A DNA stretch of 47,646 nucleotides, from NCBI GenBank assembly GCA_002280515.1, contig NCEA01000015.1, forward strand, positions 4,313 to 51,958. Reading direction: 5' to 3'. The stretch is from Rhodobacterales bacterium 32-67-9 (GTDB lineage Bacteria; Pseudomonadota; Alphaproteobacteria; Rhodobacterales; Rhodobacteraceae). The position numbers were made by a program, and so were the translations under genes. The notes beneath the pieces were generated by a model. The model ran no database searches. It saw only the letters and a program-made list of their open reading frames with translations, and had not been told where the DNA came from. Within the stretch, counting starts at the first letter, position 1; every line of letters starts with the position of its first letter. Below, piece after piece: positions 1-8,099 of this stretch.

Positions 1-221
1 GTGCCGCGAAGCTTCTCGAACAGCGGCTGATCGACGCCGTGGTGTTCGAATTCAGCCCACGAATTCACAAGATCCGAGGGCTGCCCGCCGATGCGCCGCT
101 CCGGGTTCTCCGGCGCCACGGATATGACGTCTTCACGCTCGACGGCCGGTTGGTCGCTGAGGGAGACGAAATGCCGGCGCTCTGCGACCTCATCGCGCGG
201 CCGGCAACGCCCCGTCAGTAA
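1..221 (+). CDS. FkbM-like methyltransferase, C-terminal end (partial)
   Basis: Only the last 73 residues are in the window; the gene begins to the left. The readable part runs through AAKLLEQRLIDAVVFEFSPR and ends in a short helical tail. The pattern of a hydrophobic strand ending in EF, after a segment about a chain position, resembles the last strand of FkbM-family SAM-dependent methyltransferases, which modify sugars or polyketides. No SAM-binding motif is present in this fragment, so the call rests on resemblance of the tail only. It ends convergently with the tRNA-binding protein gene, overlapping it by 7 bases. Confidence 0.5.
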   Translation, partial: AAKLLEQRLIDAVVFEFSPRIHKIRGLPADAPLRVLRRHGYDVFTLDGRLVAEGDEMPALCDLIARPATPRQ

Positions 222-550
222 AGCCGCCCGCCCTCCGGCACCTCGTGGTCCGGCCCGATCAGCACCACCTCGCCCTCGGCGTCCGGCACGCCGAGGACCA
301 GCACCTCGGACATCACCTTGCCGATCTGGCGCGGCGGGAAGTTCACCACGGCAAGGACCTGCCGCCCGATCAGCCCGTCGGGCGTGTAATGTTTGGTGAT
401 CTGCGCCGAGGACCGCTTTTCGCCAATCCCGGGGCCGAAATCGACCCAGAGCTTGAACGCGGGCTTGCGTGCCTCGGGGAAAGGTTCGGCCCGAGTGATC
501 CGGCCGACGCGAATGTCCACCTTCAGGAAGTCGTCGAAGCTGATCGTCAT
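215..550 (-). CDS. csaA: CsaA-type tRNA-binding protein
   Basis: 111 residues, the full length of the CsaA family, which is a single OB-fold of the EMAP-II/Arc1p tRNA-binding type. Opening motif DFLKVDIRVGRI and the later block VLAVVNFPPRQIG are characteristic; the C-terminal part VLVLGVPD closes the OB barrel. Family members are cytoplasmic homodimers proposed to bind tRNA or act as export-related chaperones; the exact role is not settled. The ATG overlaps the stop codon of proC by four bases (ATGA), so the two are translationally coupled and probably form the end of a leftward ybjN-proC-csaA unit. Confidence 0.9.
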   Translation of the reverse strand: MTISFDDFLKVDIRVGRITRAEPFPEARKPAFKLWVDFGPGIGEKRSSAQITKHYTPDGLIGRQVLAVVNFPPRQIGKVMSEVLVLGVPDAEGEVVLIGPDHEVPEGGRLY

Positions 551-1359
551 TTCCCAAGCTCCCGGCCGCGTTCCGCAGCCGCATGGACGGCCTCCTTCAG
601 GAGCGCGGGGAACCCCCGCCCCTCGTCCATCAGCAACTTGAGCGCCGCCGCCGTCGTGCCGCCCGGCGAGGTGACGTTGACGCGAAGCTGGTCGGGGCCG
701 TCGTCCGCTGCCTCGGCCAGCGCCCCCGCCCCCGCCACCGTCGCCTTGGCGAGTTGCAGGGACAGCGCCTCCGGCAACCCTTCGGCCACACCGGCCGCCG
801 CCAGCGTTTCGATCAGGTGAAAGACATAGGCCGGACCGGAGCCTGAGACGGCGGTGACCGCATCCATCTGGTGTTCGCCATCAAGCCGGACCACTTGCCC
901 GACGGCACTCAGCAGCGTCTCGGCCAGCGCCAGATGGCCCTCGCCCGCCTGACGGTTGCCGCAGATCGCGGTGATTCCCTTGGCTATGGCGGCCGGCGTG
1001 TTGGGCATGGCGCGGACGATGGGCGTCGCGGCGCCCAACACCGCCTCGTAGCTGGCGATGGTCGTGCCCGCCGCGACCGAGACGAAGAGCGTCCCGCCGC
1101 CGCCGAGCGCCGTCAGCGCCGGCAACGCCTCGGCCATCATCTGCGGCTTCACCGCGATCAGCACGATGGCCGGCGCCTCGGGCAGGCCCGCATTCAGATG
1201 CACGCCCTGCGCCCGGAGCCAGTCCGAGGGATGCGGGTCGAGCACCCAGACGCGCCCCGCCGGCAGCCCGCCCTTGAGCCAGCCGGCCAGCATCGCCGAA
1301 CCCATCTTGCCGCAGCCCAGAAGCACCAGCCCCCGGTCGCGCACCGTTCCCATGTCCAT
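547..1359 (-). CDS. proC: Pyrroline-5-carboxylate reductase
   Basis: 270 residues, normal for ProC, which reduces 1-pyrroline-5-carboxylate to L-proline with NAD(P)H in the last step of proline synthesis. The N-terminal Rossmann motif GCGKMGSAMLAGW lies at residues 15-27. The block with AVKPQ and MPNTPA follows, and the C-terminal dimerisation/substrate domain contains AVSGSGPAY and VTSPGGTT. The ATG at 1359 is preceded by a strong AAGGAGG ribosome-binding site seven bases or so upstream, which decides the start over the second Met two codons later. It lies 75 bases downstream of ybjN and overlaps csaA by four bases. Confidence 0.96.
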   Translation of the reverse strand: MDMGTVRDRGLVLLGCGKMGSAMLAGWLKGGLPAGRVWVLDPHPSDWLRAQGVHLNAGLPEAPAIVLIAVKPQMMAEALPALTALGGGGTLFVSVAAGTTIASYEAVLGAATPIVRAMPNTPAAIAKGITAICGNRQAGEGHLALAETLLSAVGQVVRLDGEHQMDAVTAVSGSGPAYVFHLIETLAAAGVAEGLPEALSLQLAKATVAGAGALAEAADDGPDQLRVNVTSPGGTTAAALKLLMDEGRGFPALLKEAVHAAAERGRELGK

Positions 1360-1434
1360 GATCGCCTCCTTGGTCCGGAGGCAGAGATTAGCGATCCCGC
1401 GGCCGAGGGAAACCCCCCGACCGGCAGGATCGGT

Positions 1435-1938
1435 TCAGGCGCGGCCGAAGGCGCGCGACATCGCGACATCCATCGCGCGTTCCGGCGTCTCGTTGCCCCA
1501 GCAGGTCAACTGGAACGCCGGGTAGAACCGCTCGGCCGCCGTCACCGCCTCGGTGATCAGCCGGTCGATCTGCTCGGGCCCGGCGATCTGGCCGCCGGCA
1601 AGGCAGAGCCCGTAGCGCCAGACCATCAGCCGCTGCTCGCCCCAGAAGGTGAAGCCGCCGGACCAGACCATGTCATTGGCGCGGTTCAACGCCTCGTAAA
1701 GTGCTGGCAGCGAGTCTTCGGGCGGGTCCATCTCGAAGGTGCAGATGAGGCGCAGCGTCTCGTCATAGCCCGACCAGGCGAGCGTGATCGAATAGGTCCG
1801 CCACTGGCCTTCGACCGCCATCGCGATCTGATCGTCCGTCACCCGGTCGAAGTCCCAGTCGTGATGCTCTGCAAGCGTCTCGACGATGTCGATCGGATGC
1901 AGGTCCTCGGTATTGAGGTAGGATTCGGATACTGACAT
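1435..1938 (-). CDS. YbjN domain-containing protein
   Basis: 167 residues with the YbjN fold: a helical start, then a run of beta strands around TYSITLAWSGYDETLRLICTFEM and a helical half ending in a Trp/Tyr-rich segment. YbjN proteins are related to type III secretion chaperones and are linked to stress and motility in enterobacteria; in alphaproteobacteria the function is unknown. No signal peptide or membrane segment is present. It is first in a leftward set with proC and csaA. A TGTGGG-acatg-CCCACA inverted repeat lies about 30 bases upstream. The accessory phage-like block begins just beyond its 5' end, making this the left host flank. Confidence 0.85.
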   Translation of the reverse strand: MSVSESYLNTEDLHPIDIVETLAEHHDWDFDRVTDDQIAMAVEGQWRTYSITLAWSGYDETLRLICTFEMDPPEDSLPALYEALNRANDMVWSGGFTFWGEQRLMVWRYGLCLAGGQIAGPEQIDRLITEAVTAAERFYPAFQLTCWGNETPERAMDVAMSRAFGRA

Positions 1939-1965
1939 GCCCGGCCTCTGTCCTTATTGGCCCCC

Positions 1966-1982
1966 TGTGGGACATGCCCACA
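1966..1982. repeat. Inverted repeat upstream of ybjN
   Basis: TGTGGG (1966-1971) and CCCACA (1977-1982) are perfect inverted arms around a five-base centre. The site lies in the likely promoter region of the leftward ybjN gene. It could be an operator or a small hairpin; no regulator can be assigned. Confidence 0.35.
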
Positions 1983-2111
1983 AGGAGCTGGGTGAGCCAA
2001 CTAGGATCGGCGTATGCCCGCCGCCGTCCTACCTCATATGGTGTCGACTGGCGCCCCTGCTGTAAAGCGAAATCTTGCCCGCCGCACCGGATCGGCGGCG
2101 AAAATGTAGCG

Positions 2112-2150
2112 TGACAGAGATATCTGCAGTGTTTGACAGAGATACTTGCA
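2112..2150. repeat. Tandem direct repeat, 22-bp period, left edge of accessory block
   Basis: Two copies of a 17-base unit beginning TGACAGAGATA and ending TGCA sit at 2112-2128 and 2134-2150, matching at 15 of 17 positions with a period of 22 bases, about two helical turns. They lie between ybjN and the 3' end of the methyltransferase gene, in the intergenic space where the host sequence probably gives way to the inserted block. The spacing suits a protein binding the same face of DNA twice. Whether it is a regulatory or an integration-related site cannot be told. Confidence 0.5.
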
Positions 2151-2174
2151 ACAGACGAATTTACGGTACGGCTC

Positions 2175-3911
2175 TCAGATTGCCCGGACGTCGTCCTCAC
2201 CCATCTCGAAGGTTGTGCGGGGATTCCAGTGCACCTTCGTACCGTCCGACATTCCACCGGCAATAGGAAACTTCATCTCTGTCTGCCTGGCATCACTCTT
2301 CTTACCTGTCGCTCTGGCGGTGGGCACGCTGCTCGGGCGGCGGGCGAGGTGCGCAGTGCTCGGGATAACGGGTTGCTGATTGTCCTCGAACCAGGCTTCA
2401 ATCGAGACGATCTGGAGACGCGGGTATTGGCTGTTTCCAATCGAAAAGAAGCCAGCGCTGGCTGCGTTCTGTGCCATGTCCCGGGTGGGTCGGCGAAGGC
2501 AAATGAACAAACCACCGTCAGCCCCCTCTCGCTCAAGCACACCGCGGAAATCCCTGACATCCGAAACACCGACGGAGTTACCGCCCTTCACCGACGTGAG
2601 GATGCGCCCAAAGCCCTTGCCCGGGCCGCCAGGGAAGAAAATTTCACCATCAATCCCTTGATCCCGACCCTTTTTGATCTCCCGCAACTGCTGTACACCA
2701 ACCAGATAATTTGCCCACCATTGAAACTGATACTTGTTACGCTCAGCCAGTTTGACCGCGCTGGCAAAATCATTCGGGCGCCCATCGACCTCAAAATTCA
2801 TCCCCTCTTTGAGGCCAAGGTTCTTCGTCAGGCGATCCGCAACGAGCTCGATGGCATGATAGGCCACGTCGATTCCGACCCACCGTCGACCGGTGGAGGC
2901 CGCAGCATGGACCGTCGTCCCACACCCGCAGAAAGGATCGAGAACCAAATCGTCTTTCTTGGAAGACAGGGCAATAATTCGCTCCAGCAACTTCAGGGGT
3001 TTCTGCGTCGGGTAACCCAGCCGTTCTCTCGCTTGGGAATTCAATGGATTGATGTCGGCCCAGACATCTGACAGCGGAAGGCCCTTTTGTTCATCCAAAT
3101 ACCTCCGGAACCTCGGCACCCGACCGGGCGCGGTCTGGTGGATCATACCCGCCGCACGGGCGGCCTCCATGCGATCTTTCGTCCATCGCCATACCCGCGT
3201 CACGCCCATGAATTCATATGTGAGGTTCGGACGGTCTTTATTCGGGTTCAGCAGGTTGTCCAACTGGTAGCGGCGGCCTCTTTCATCTCGGTGGCAGTAT
3301 TTCTGACGGGTCTTATCCGGCAAATCGGCTTCGTCGTAAGGCATGTAGGACGCTTCCGTGTTCCAAAAGGCATCCGTCGATCCGCCGTAGACAAGGATGA
3401 TGTCATGGTTGCTGGGAAGCCGCCGGCTCGTGAGGCTCTTGGCACCGGTGCGGTTCCACACGATCTCGTTTCTGAACAGTTCCGGGCCAAAAATACCGTC
3501 GAGCATGATCTTGAGGTAGTGGCTCGCCGTGGGGTCACAATGAATGTAGAGAGAACCTGAAGGCTTCAGGACCCGGCGAAGTTCATGAAGTCTGACGGCC
3601 ATCATGACGAGATAGGCCATCAGATCACTTCTGCCGAGCGCCCCATATAATGCGTTCACGAAGAGGGCGAGCGGGCCGCCGATTTGCGCGACCTGCCTGA
3701 ATGCATCTTCAGCTTCATGATCCCAGAACCATGTGTCCCGAAACGCTTCTGCTTGGGCGGAGCGCCTCTTCTCGTCAGGAGACTCGAAAAGCACATTATA
3801 TCTGGCGTCGCTATTGAAGGGCGGGTCGAGATAGATCAGATCGACGGTATGGTCCTTGACGTGCTCGCGCAGCACCTCAAGATTGTCGCCGAAGTACAAT
3901 GCGTTCATCAT
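2175..3911 (-). CDS. DNA methyltransferase fused to a Mrr-like nuclease domain
   Basis: A 578-residue protein if translation starts at the ATG at 3911 (MMNALYFGDNLEVL); an upstream in-frame ATG at 3947 would add 12 residues. The catalytic motif DPPFNS sits near residue 30 and the SAM-binding motif DPFCGCGTT near residue 327, an order typical of beta-class N6-adenine/N4-cytosine methyltransferases. From about residue 395 a second domain follows with GRDQGIDGEIFF and then SVKGG about 20 residues on, resembling the D...xVK core of Mrr/restriction-endonuclease domains, followed by RDFRGVLEREGADGGLFI. The position before VK is Ser rather than Glu/Gln. The DNA is visibly less GC-rich than the host genes around it, as expected of transferred DNA. 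It may be a self-contained restriction-modification protein; no specificity subunit is nearby. Confidence 0.85.
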   Translation of the reverse strand: MMNALYFGDNLEVLREHVKDHTVDLIYLDPPFNSDARYNVLFESPDEKRRSAQAEAFRDTWFWDHEAEDAFRQVAQIGGPLALFVNALYGALGRSDLMAYLVMMAVRLHELRRVLKPSGSLYIHCDPTASHYLKIMLDGIFGPELFRNEIVWNRTGAKSLTSRRLPSNHDIILVYGGSTDAFWNTEASYMPYDEADLPDKTRQKYCHRDERGRRYQLDNLLNPNKDRPNLTYEFMGVTRVWRWTKDRMEAARAAGMIHQTAPGRVPRFRRYLDEQKGLPLSDVWADINPLNSQARERLGYPTQKPLKLLERIIALSSKKDDLVLDPFCGCGTTVHAAASTGRRWVGIDVAYHAIELVADRLTKNLGLKEGMNFEVDGRPNDFASAVKLAERNKYQFQWWANYLVGVQQLREIKKGRDQGIDGEIFFPGGPGKGFGRILTSVKGGNSVGVSDVRDFRGVLEREGADGGLFICLRRPTRDMAQNAASAGFFSIGNSQYPRLQIVSIEAWFEDNQQPVIPSTAHLARRPSSVPTARATGKKSDARQTEMKFPIAGGMSDGTKVHWNPRTTFEMGEDDVRAI

Positions 3912-4056
3912 CTGTATACCCCGCTGCCCCCAGGGTGCGGAAATCATGTTGCGAATACCTTAGGTGTCAAAAGGCTTTAGCATCCGGACGTCGCACAGCG
4001 CCGTGAACGCGACATTTGCGCAACGCCGGGCGCTGGGGTCCCTGCGCCACGAGCGA

Positions 4057-4884
4057 TCAGGGTTCGCTGCTGATCAGCAACTCCGCCCGCTCCGGCTGGG
4101 CCCCCTTCCCGGCGATCGTATAGGTCGTCTTGACCTCCTCGATTCGGAACCGCCTGAAGGTCTCCCGGATCTCCGGCACGTCGTTTATCGACATCAGGAA
4201 CCGCCCCTTCAGCTCCGCTAGCAGTTCCGCCAGCCGCGCGAACTCCTCCCGGCCGAACAGCGCCTTCCCGTAGTCACCCTCGCAGCCCCAATACGGTGGA
4301 TCGAGGTAGAAGAACGTGCCCGACCCGTCGTAGCGGCGGAGGAGCTCGGCATAGTCCAGGCATTCGATCACGACGCCCGCAAGCCGCATGTGCAGGTCTT
4401 CCAGCATCGGTTCCAGCGTTGTCAGGTTGAAGCGGGCCGGCCGGTCGCGGCTGACGCCGAAGTTGCGGCCCGAGACCTTGCCGCCGAAGGCCGTGCGCTG
4501 GAGGTAGAGGAACCGCCCGGCGCGCTCGAGATCGGTCAGGGTCTCCGGATCGGTTGCCACCAACCGTTCGAATTCCGTCCGCGTCGTCAGCTGGAAGCGC
4601 AGCGTCTCGAGGAACTGAGGATAGTGGCGCTGAAGGATGCGGAAGAGGTTCGCGACATCCCGGCCGCGATCGTTGATCACCTCGGCGCGCGGACGTCGTG
4701 TCCGCCGCAGGAAGATGCCCCCCATGCCGACGAAGGGCTCCACGTAGGTGTCGTGCCGCTCGGCATCGACGATGGCCGTGATGCGCCGTGCGAGGTTGCG
4801 TTTGCCACCCAGCCAGGGGGCCACGGGAAGCACCGGTTCAACGGGCATTGAAGGGGGCATTGAAAGGGGTCTTTTCGGGGACAT
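4057..4884 (-). CDS. Phage-type Dam-family DNA adenine methylase (D12 class)
   Basis: 275 residues. The N-terminal SAM-binding block is PWLGGKRNLARRI followed by YVEPFVGMGG, and the catalytic motif is DPPYWG near residue 199; this order and the D12 lay-out mark an alpha-class N6-adenine methyltransferase of the Dam/DpnM type. The family usually methylates adenine in short palindromes such as GATC, but the target here cannot be read from sequence. No partner nuclease is adjacent, so it is an orphan of the kind carried by phages, where it protects phage DNA from host restriction. It is transcribed in the same direction as the spike gene upstream and the methyltransferase-nuclease gene downstream. 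Confidence 0.88.
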   Translation of the reverse strand: MSPKRPLSMPPSMPVEPVLPVAPWLGGKRNLARRITAIVDAERHDTYVEPFVGMGGIFLRRTRRPRAEVINDRGRDVANLFRILQRHYPQFLETLRFQLTTRTEFERLVATDPETLTDLERAGRFLYLQRTAFGGKVSGRNFGVSRDRPARFNLTTLEPMLEDLHMRLAGVVIECLDYAELLRRYDGSGTFFYLDPPYWGCEGDYGKALFGREEFARLAELLAELKGRFLMSINDVPEIRETFRRFRIEEVKTTYTIAGKGAQPERAELLISSEP

Positions 4885-4976
4885 GCGAATCGTGCCTTAA
4901 AGCGACTCCCTGAGCTCAGGGGGGAGCGGCCATAAGCGTTGTCTGGTCGGCGGGGCTGTCTAACTTGTCCCCGTGT

Positions 4977-5020
4977 CAGAGGGCGTTGGCGCGCCCTCTG
5001 GCCTCCCGGCGCGAGCCGGG
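4977..5020 (-). terminator. Tandem hairpins between spike and dam genes
   Basis: Two perfect hairpins lie in the gap: CAGAGGGCG (4977-4985) with CGCCCTCTG (4992-5000), and CCCGGC with GCCGGG around GCGA (about 5005-5020). They follow the stop codon of the leftward spike gene. There is no clear U-run, so termination or mRNA stabilisation is an inference. Confidence 0.4.
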
Positions 5021-5035
5021 AAGCCGAGATCTTGA

Positions 5036-7735
5036 TCACGGTCGCGTAAGGCTCACCATCGGCCGAACGGAGACACCACCCGGTGTTCCATCCGCCTGGA
5101 GAGCACCGACCATAACGATTGGCAGGTTGAGCCAGGCGCGATTGTTTACATCGGCGGGATGGACCAACGTGCCAGTTCCGGCCCCGCCCCCGAAGAAGAC
5201 CGTATCGCCTGCGGCAAATGTCCCGCTCGGCTTTACCAGGCGGACACGCCCCTGACTTGCCGATGCCCCGGAGCCGTCGGCGGCAACGATTGTGGCGGAG
5301 TTGATCGGCGTCAGGCCGACACCGTCATAGGTGTCTGGCGCACCGACGCACCATTCCCAGCCAAAACAATCCGTCCAATGCGCCTCCGAGGTGCCGATAC
5401 TGGCCATGCCGCGCTGCTTCCGCGTCGTAGTCACATCGCCGGCCGAGGACCAGACCTCGACATAGGATCCATCGGCCGCCCAGAATACCTGATCGAACTC
5501 GGGAACCGGCCACTTCAGCACACCGATGCTCCGCAATGCCCCCAGCATAAGCTGCGTCAGATATTGCCCCGATCCATCCAGCGTATCGAGCGCCGGATGC
5601 AGGTAGTCGAGAAGTGCCGGCGCGCTGTTCAGGTTTCCGATCTCCCAATTGTGGGGCTCCAGGCCCTGCGGCAACAGATAGCCGACTGCACGCGCGTCCC
5701 CGGTTGCCGCCCGAACGCCGCCCCTGCATCTGGCATAGTTCTTCATCGTGAACTGCACCCCGGTCGGGGTCCGAAGCGAGTTCGCCATCGCTTCGGCCGC
5801 CGGCCGCGCATGCGGCCCGAGGAGCGCCCAACGGGTCTTCGTCGTGTCGTAGAGCAGGTTCCAGTCGTTCTGCACCGTGGCCCCGCCAATATAGGCGTAA
5901 GGCAACGTCTTGGCCGAGCCATCGGCCCACGCGCGACGGCTGAACAACTCGTAGACGGCATAGCCGTAGTTCAGCGCCAGAGCGGCCGGGGAGGCATACC
6001 AGCTCGAATAGCAGGTGCCGACATGGACCCCGTTCACCGTCGCGTAGTTGTGGATCGTCAGTTCGTCCGAGAACCGCCGCAAGGCGTCAGTGTTCGAAAG
6101 GGCCTCGTTGAAGCCGGTGCCGCTGACCGTGTGGTGCAAAAACACGCACTTGTAGCCGGTGAGGGTCAACAGCGCCACATTCGCCATCGCGCGCAGCGAC
6201 GAGGTTCTGCCGGTGCCCGTCGTCTCGAAGACATGCTGGACCGTTCCCGACCCGATGGGGCTGCGGCTGTTCAGGATATGCTGGATCGCATCATCCGTGC
6301 TCTCGGGGGTGTAGCTGATCGACACGCAGTTCGTCGGGAGAGCGACCGCGGTTCCGTCCGATGCCTTGACGTTTCCCTGCCACGTGACCGACTGCCCCGC
6401 TGTCACGGCGTAGATATAGGTCGACGTGTTGTAGGGCGTCAGCCAATTGCCCGAGAAGTTCACCGTGGTCAAAACCGATGTCGTGATCTGGAACGGGAAG
6501 GTCGCGAGTGCACTGTCCCGCAGGCACACGTTCTGGCGGATCGTGATCTCGCCCGCCCAGCCGTTCGTCAGGTTCGCCGAAGGCTGGACGCGGATGTTGT
6601 TGTTGCCACCGATGCCCCCATTCGCGGGAACATGGCCTGTCATGTCGAGGAGGCAGTTTTCGACGACGACGTTCTTGTATGCCTTTTCGATGGTGATCAG
6701 GTCCGTGTGCGGATCGAGAAGAAGCCAGTTCGCATCGCTCTGCTTGGAGGCCGGCAGCGGGTTCGTGTTGCCGTCGATCTTCGACTGGAAGGCCCAGCCG
6801 CTTGTGTTGTAGACGCGATCCCCGGTCTGGTAGGTCGTAGAACCATTATAGGCGAAGATGTTGGCGATGTTCTGGATCGACTGAACGTAGCACCACCGCG
6901 CCTGGCCGGCGACGAGCTTGGCGCCGTCGGCCGACAGGCCCGTGATCTTGCAGCGATCCAGCACCATGAAGCCATAGCCGCTGGTGCCGCCGCTGTCCTC
7001 TTCCCGAAACGCCGCAGCCCAGCCGCCCACGTCGCCATTGCCCGTTGCCGTGCAGTTGCTGATCCTCGCCACGCTGCCGGTGCGGGCATAGACCGCGAAA
7101 CCGTTGGTCCCTGAATTCGTCCGGGTGAACAGGCATTGGTCGAAGGTGACATCCGCGCCATTCGCCGTCTCGATCTGATAGTCCGGGAAGTGCCAGTCGG
7201 TGACGAGCTGTGTCCCGGTGACCGTCAGGATATTGCCGGAGAGGGTGAACCCAGCAGGGAGGTTGCCTGGGGCTGCGACGTTCAGAGTAGCAACGGAGGT
7301 CCGGCCGCACATGCCGGGATTGGCGAGGTTGCGGACCTGATCCTCGACCGACGCGAGCGCCGGCATAGGAATGTAGTCTTTCGCCGTCTCGTAGCCGCGT
7401 GCGCTCTCGGACTGGCCCCAATTCGCCATCACGTAGCCGACGGCAAACCTGTTCGACGTGATCGCCGTGGTCGCGGGGGCCGACTGGATCCTGACCTGCA
7501 CCTTATACCACGGTCGCGCAATCGACACGTTCAGCGCCCCGATATAGGTTCCCGCCCCGGAGACCGTGTCGATCGCTGTCCAGTTGGTCGTGAAGAACCC
7601 CTCGGGATCCTGCGAGACAACTCGGGCCTCGATCACGTCGCCGACGCCACCAGTGCCAGATATCCGTTCCCATTCGAGCAGCTGCTCATGCCGAGCCGCG
7701 CGTTCTGCGTCGGTCTTTGCGAGAATGTCGGACAT
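5036..7735 (-). CDS. Large tail-spike-like protein with beta-helix region and SGNH-like motif
   Basis: 899 residues. The start ATG at 7735 overlaps the stop of the upstream 92-residue gene (TGATG) and is preceded by a G-rich ribosome-binding site; a longer frame reads upstream but covers that gene. Residues 1-130 hold a short coiled start and a beta-rich domain ending in ANWGQSESARG (105-114), similar to the GQS block of SGNH/sialate-esterase hydrolases. About residues 150-520 are rich in Asn, Thr, Gly and short strands (for example FDQCLFT, VLDRCKITG, VVVENCLLDMTG), the look of a right-handed beta-helix as in phage tail spikes and pectate lyases. The C-terminal third, with VFLHHTVSGTGFNEALSN, could complete the hydrolase fold. 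It has no signal peptide. Probable role: receptor recognition or polysaccharide deacylation by a phage particle; enzyme activity is not proven. Confidence 0.7.
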   Translation of the reverse strand: MSDILAKTDAERAARHEQLLEWERISGTGGVGDVIEARVVSQDPEGFFTTNWTAIDTVSGAGTYIGALNVSIARPWYKVQVRIQSAPATTAITSNRFAVGYVMANWGQSESARGYETAKDYIPMPALASVEDQVRNLANPGMCGRTSVATLNVAAPGNLPAGFTLSGNILTVTGTQLVTDWHFPDYQIETANGADVTFDQCLFTRTNSGTNGFAVYARTGSVARISNCTATGNGDVGGWAAAFREEDSGGTSGYGFMVLDRCKITGLSADGAKLVAGQARWCYVQSIQNIANIFAYNGSTTYQTGDRVYNTSGWAFQSKIDGNTNPLPASKQSDANWLLLDPHTDLITIEKAYKNVVVENCLLDMTGHVPANGGIGGNNNIRVQPSANLTNGWAGEITIRQNVCLRDSALATFPFQITTSVLTTVNFSGNWLTPYNTSTYIYAVTAGQSVTWQGNVKASDGTAVALPTNCVSISYTPESTDDAIQHILNSRSPIGSGTVQHVFETTGTGRTSSLRAMANVALLTLTGYKCVFLHHTVSGTGFNEALSNTDALRRFSDELTIHNYATVNGVHVGTCYSSWYASPAALALNYGYAVYELFSRRAWADGSAKTLPYAYIGGATVQNDWNLLYDTTKTRWALLGPHARPAAEAMANSLRTPTGVQFTMKNYARCRGGVRAATGDARAVGYLLPQGLEPHNWEIGNLNSAPALLDYLHPALDTLDGSGQYLTQLMLGALRSIGVLKWPVPEFDQVFWAADGSYVEVWSSAGDVTTTRKQRGMASIGTSEAHWTDCFGWEWCVGAPDTYDGVGLTPINSATIVAADGSGASASQGRVRLVKPSGTFAAGDTVFFGGGAGTGTLVHPADVNNRAWLNLPIVMVGALQADGTPGGVSVRPMVSLTRP

Positions 7736-8013
7736 CACGCCGCCCCCTTGACGAACTGCCGCGCATGCTCGGCCAACCGGCGGGCATAGGCATCGCGGAC
7801 GAACTCGCGTCCGGCCGCGTCGATGATGCGCTCGAGGTTGGCGCGGCCGAGTTCGCCACGCGACTGACCGAACGTGGCATTGCGACCGTTCGACGGTGTC
7901 AGTCCGTTTTCCTTGCACCAGTGGTCGAAAGTCAGACCACGAGCGCGAAAAGCGCCGACGATCACCTCATGGAGGATCGCGCCCGGCTGGAATTCAGGTT
8001 GTTTTCGTGACAT
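7735..8013 (-). CDS. Small phage-associated protein, probable DNA-binding
   Basis: 92 residues, mainly helical: EFQPGAILHEVIVGAFRARG, then WCKENGLTPSNGRNATFGQSRG and a helical C-terminus. The middle part looks like a helix-turn-helix (two helices around GLTPSNGRN), and I recall similar short proteins beside repressors in rhodobacterial prophages, but no function is known to me. It is transcribed divergently from the CI-like repressor at 8100, the position of a Cro- or Ner-like gene, and its stop codon overlaps the start of the spike gene, so its expression sets that of the spike. The ATG at 8013 has GAGG a few bases upstream. Confidence 0.65.
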   Translation of the reverse strand: MSRKQPEFQPGAILHEVIVGAFRARGLTFDHWCKENGLTPSNGRNATFGQSRGELGRANLERIIDAAGREFVRDAYARRLAEHARQFVKGAA

Positions 8014-8035
8014 GTTGCCTCACAAGCTATGGCGT

Positions 8036-8079
8036 CTGGCCACAATATGTAACCAAACTAGGCAACTAGTGGTGGCCAG
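8036..8079. promoter_or_regulatory. Candidate repressor operator between divergent phage genes
   Basis: Nested inverted repeats fill the 86-base gap between the divergent genes. The outer arms CTGGCCAC (8036-8043) and GTGGCCAG (8072-8079) are perfect. Inside them is ACTAG-GCAA-CTAGT (8057-8070). The position is that of the operator of a phage-type switch controlled by the adjacent CI-like repressor. Binding is inferred. Confidence 0.5.
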
Positions 8080-8099
8080 TCAAGAGGATTTGCGAGGGT

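Noticed and set aside
5159-7114. 651-codon frame on the plus strand across the spike gene
   Set aside because: Arg/Gly/Val-rich with no family resemblance; lies antisense to a well-supported gene with a coupled start. A high-GC composition shadow.
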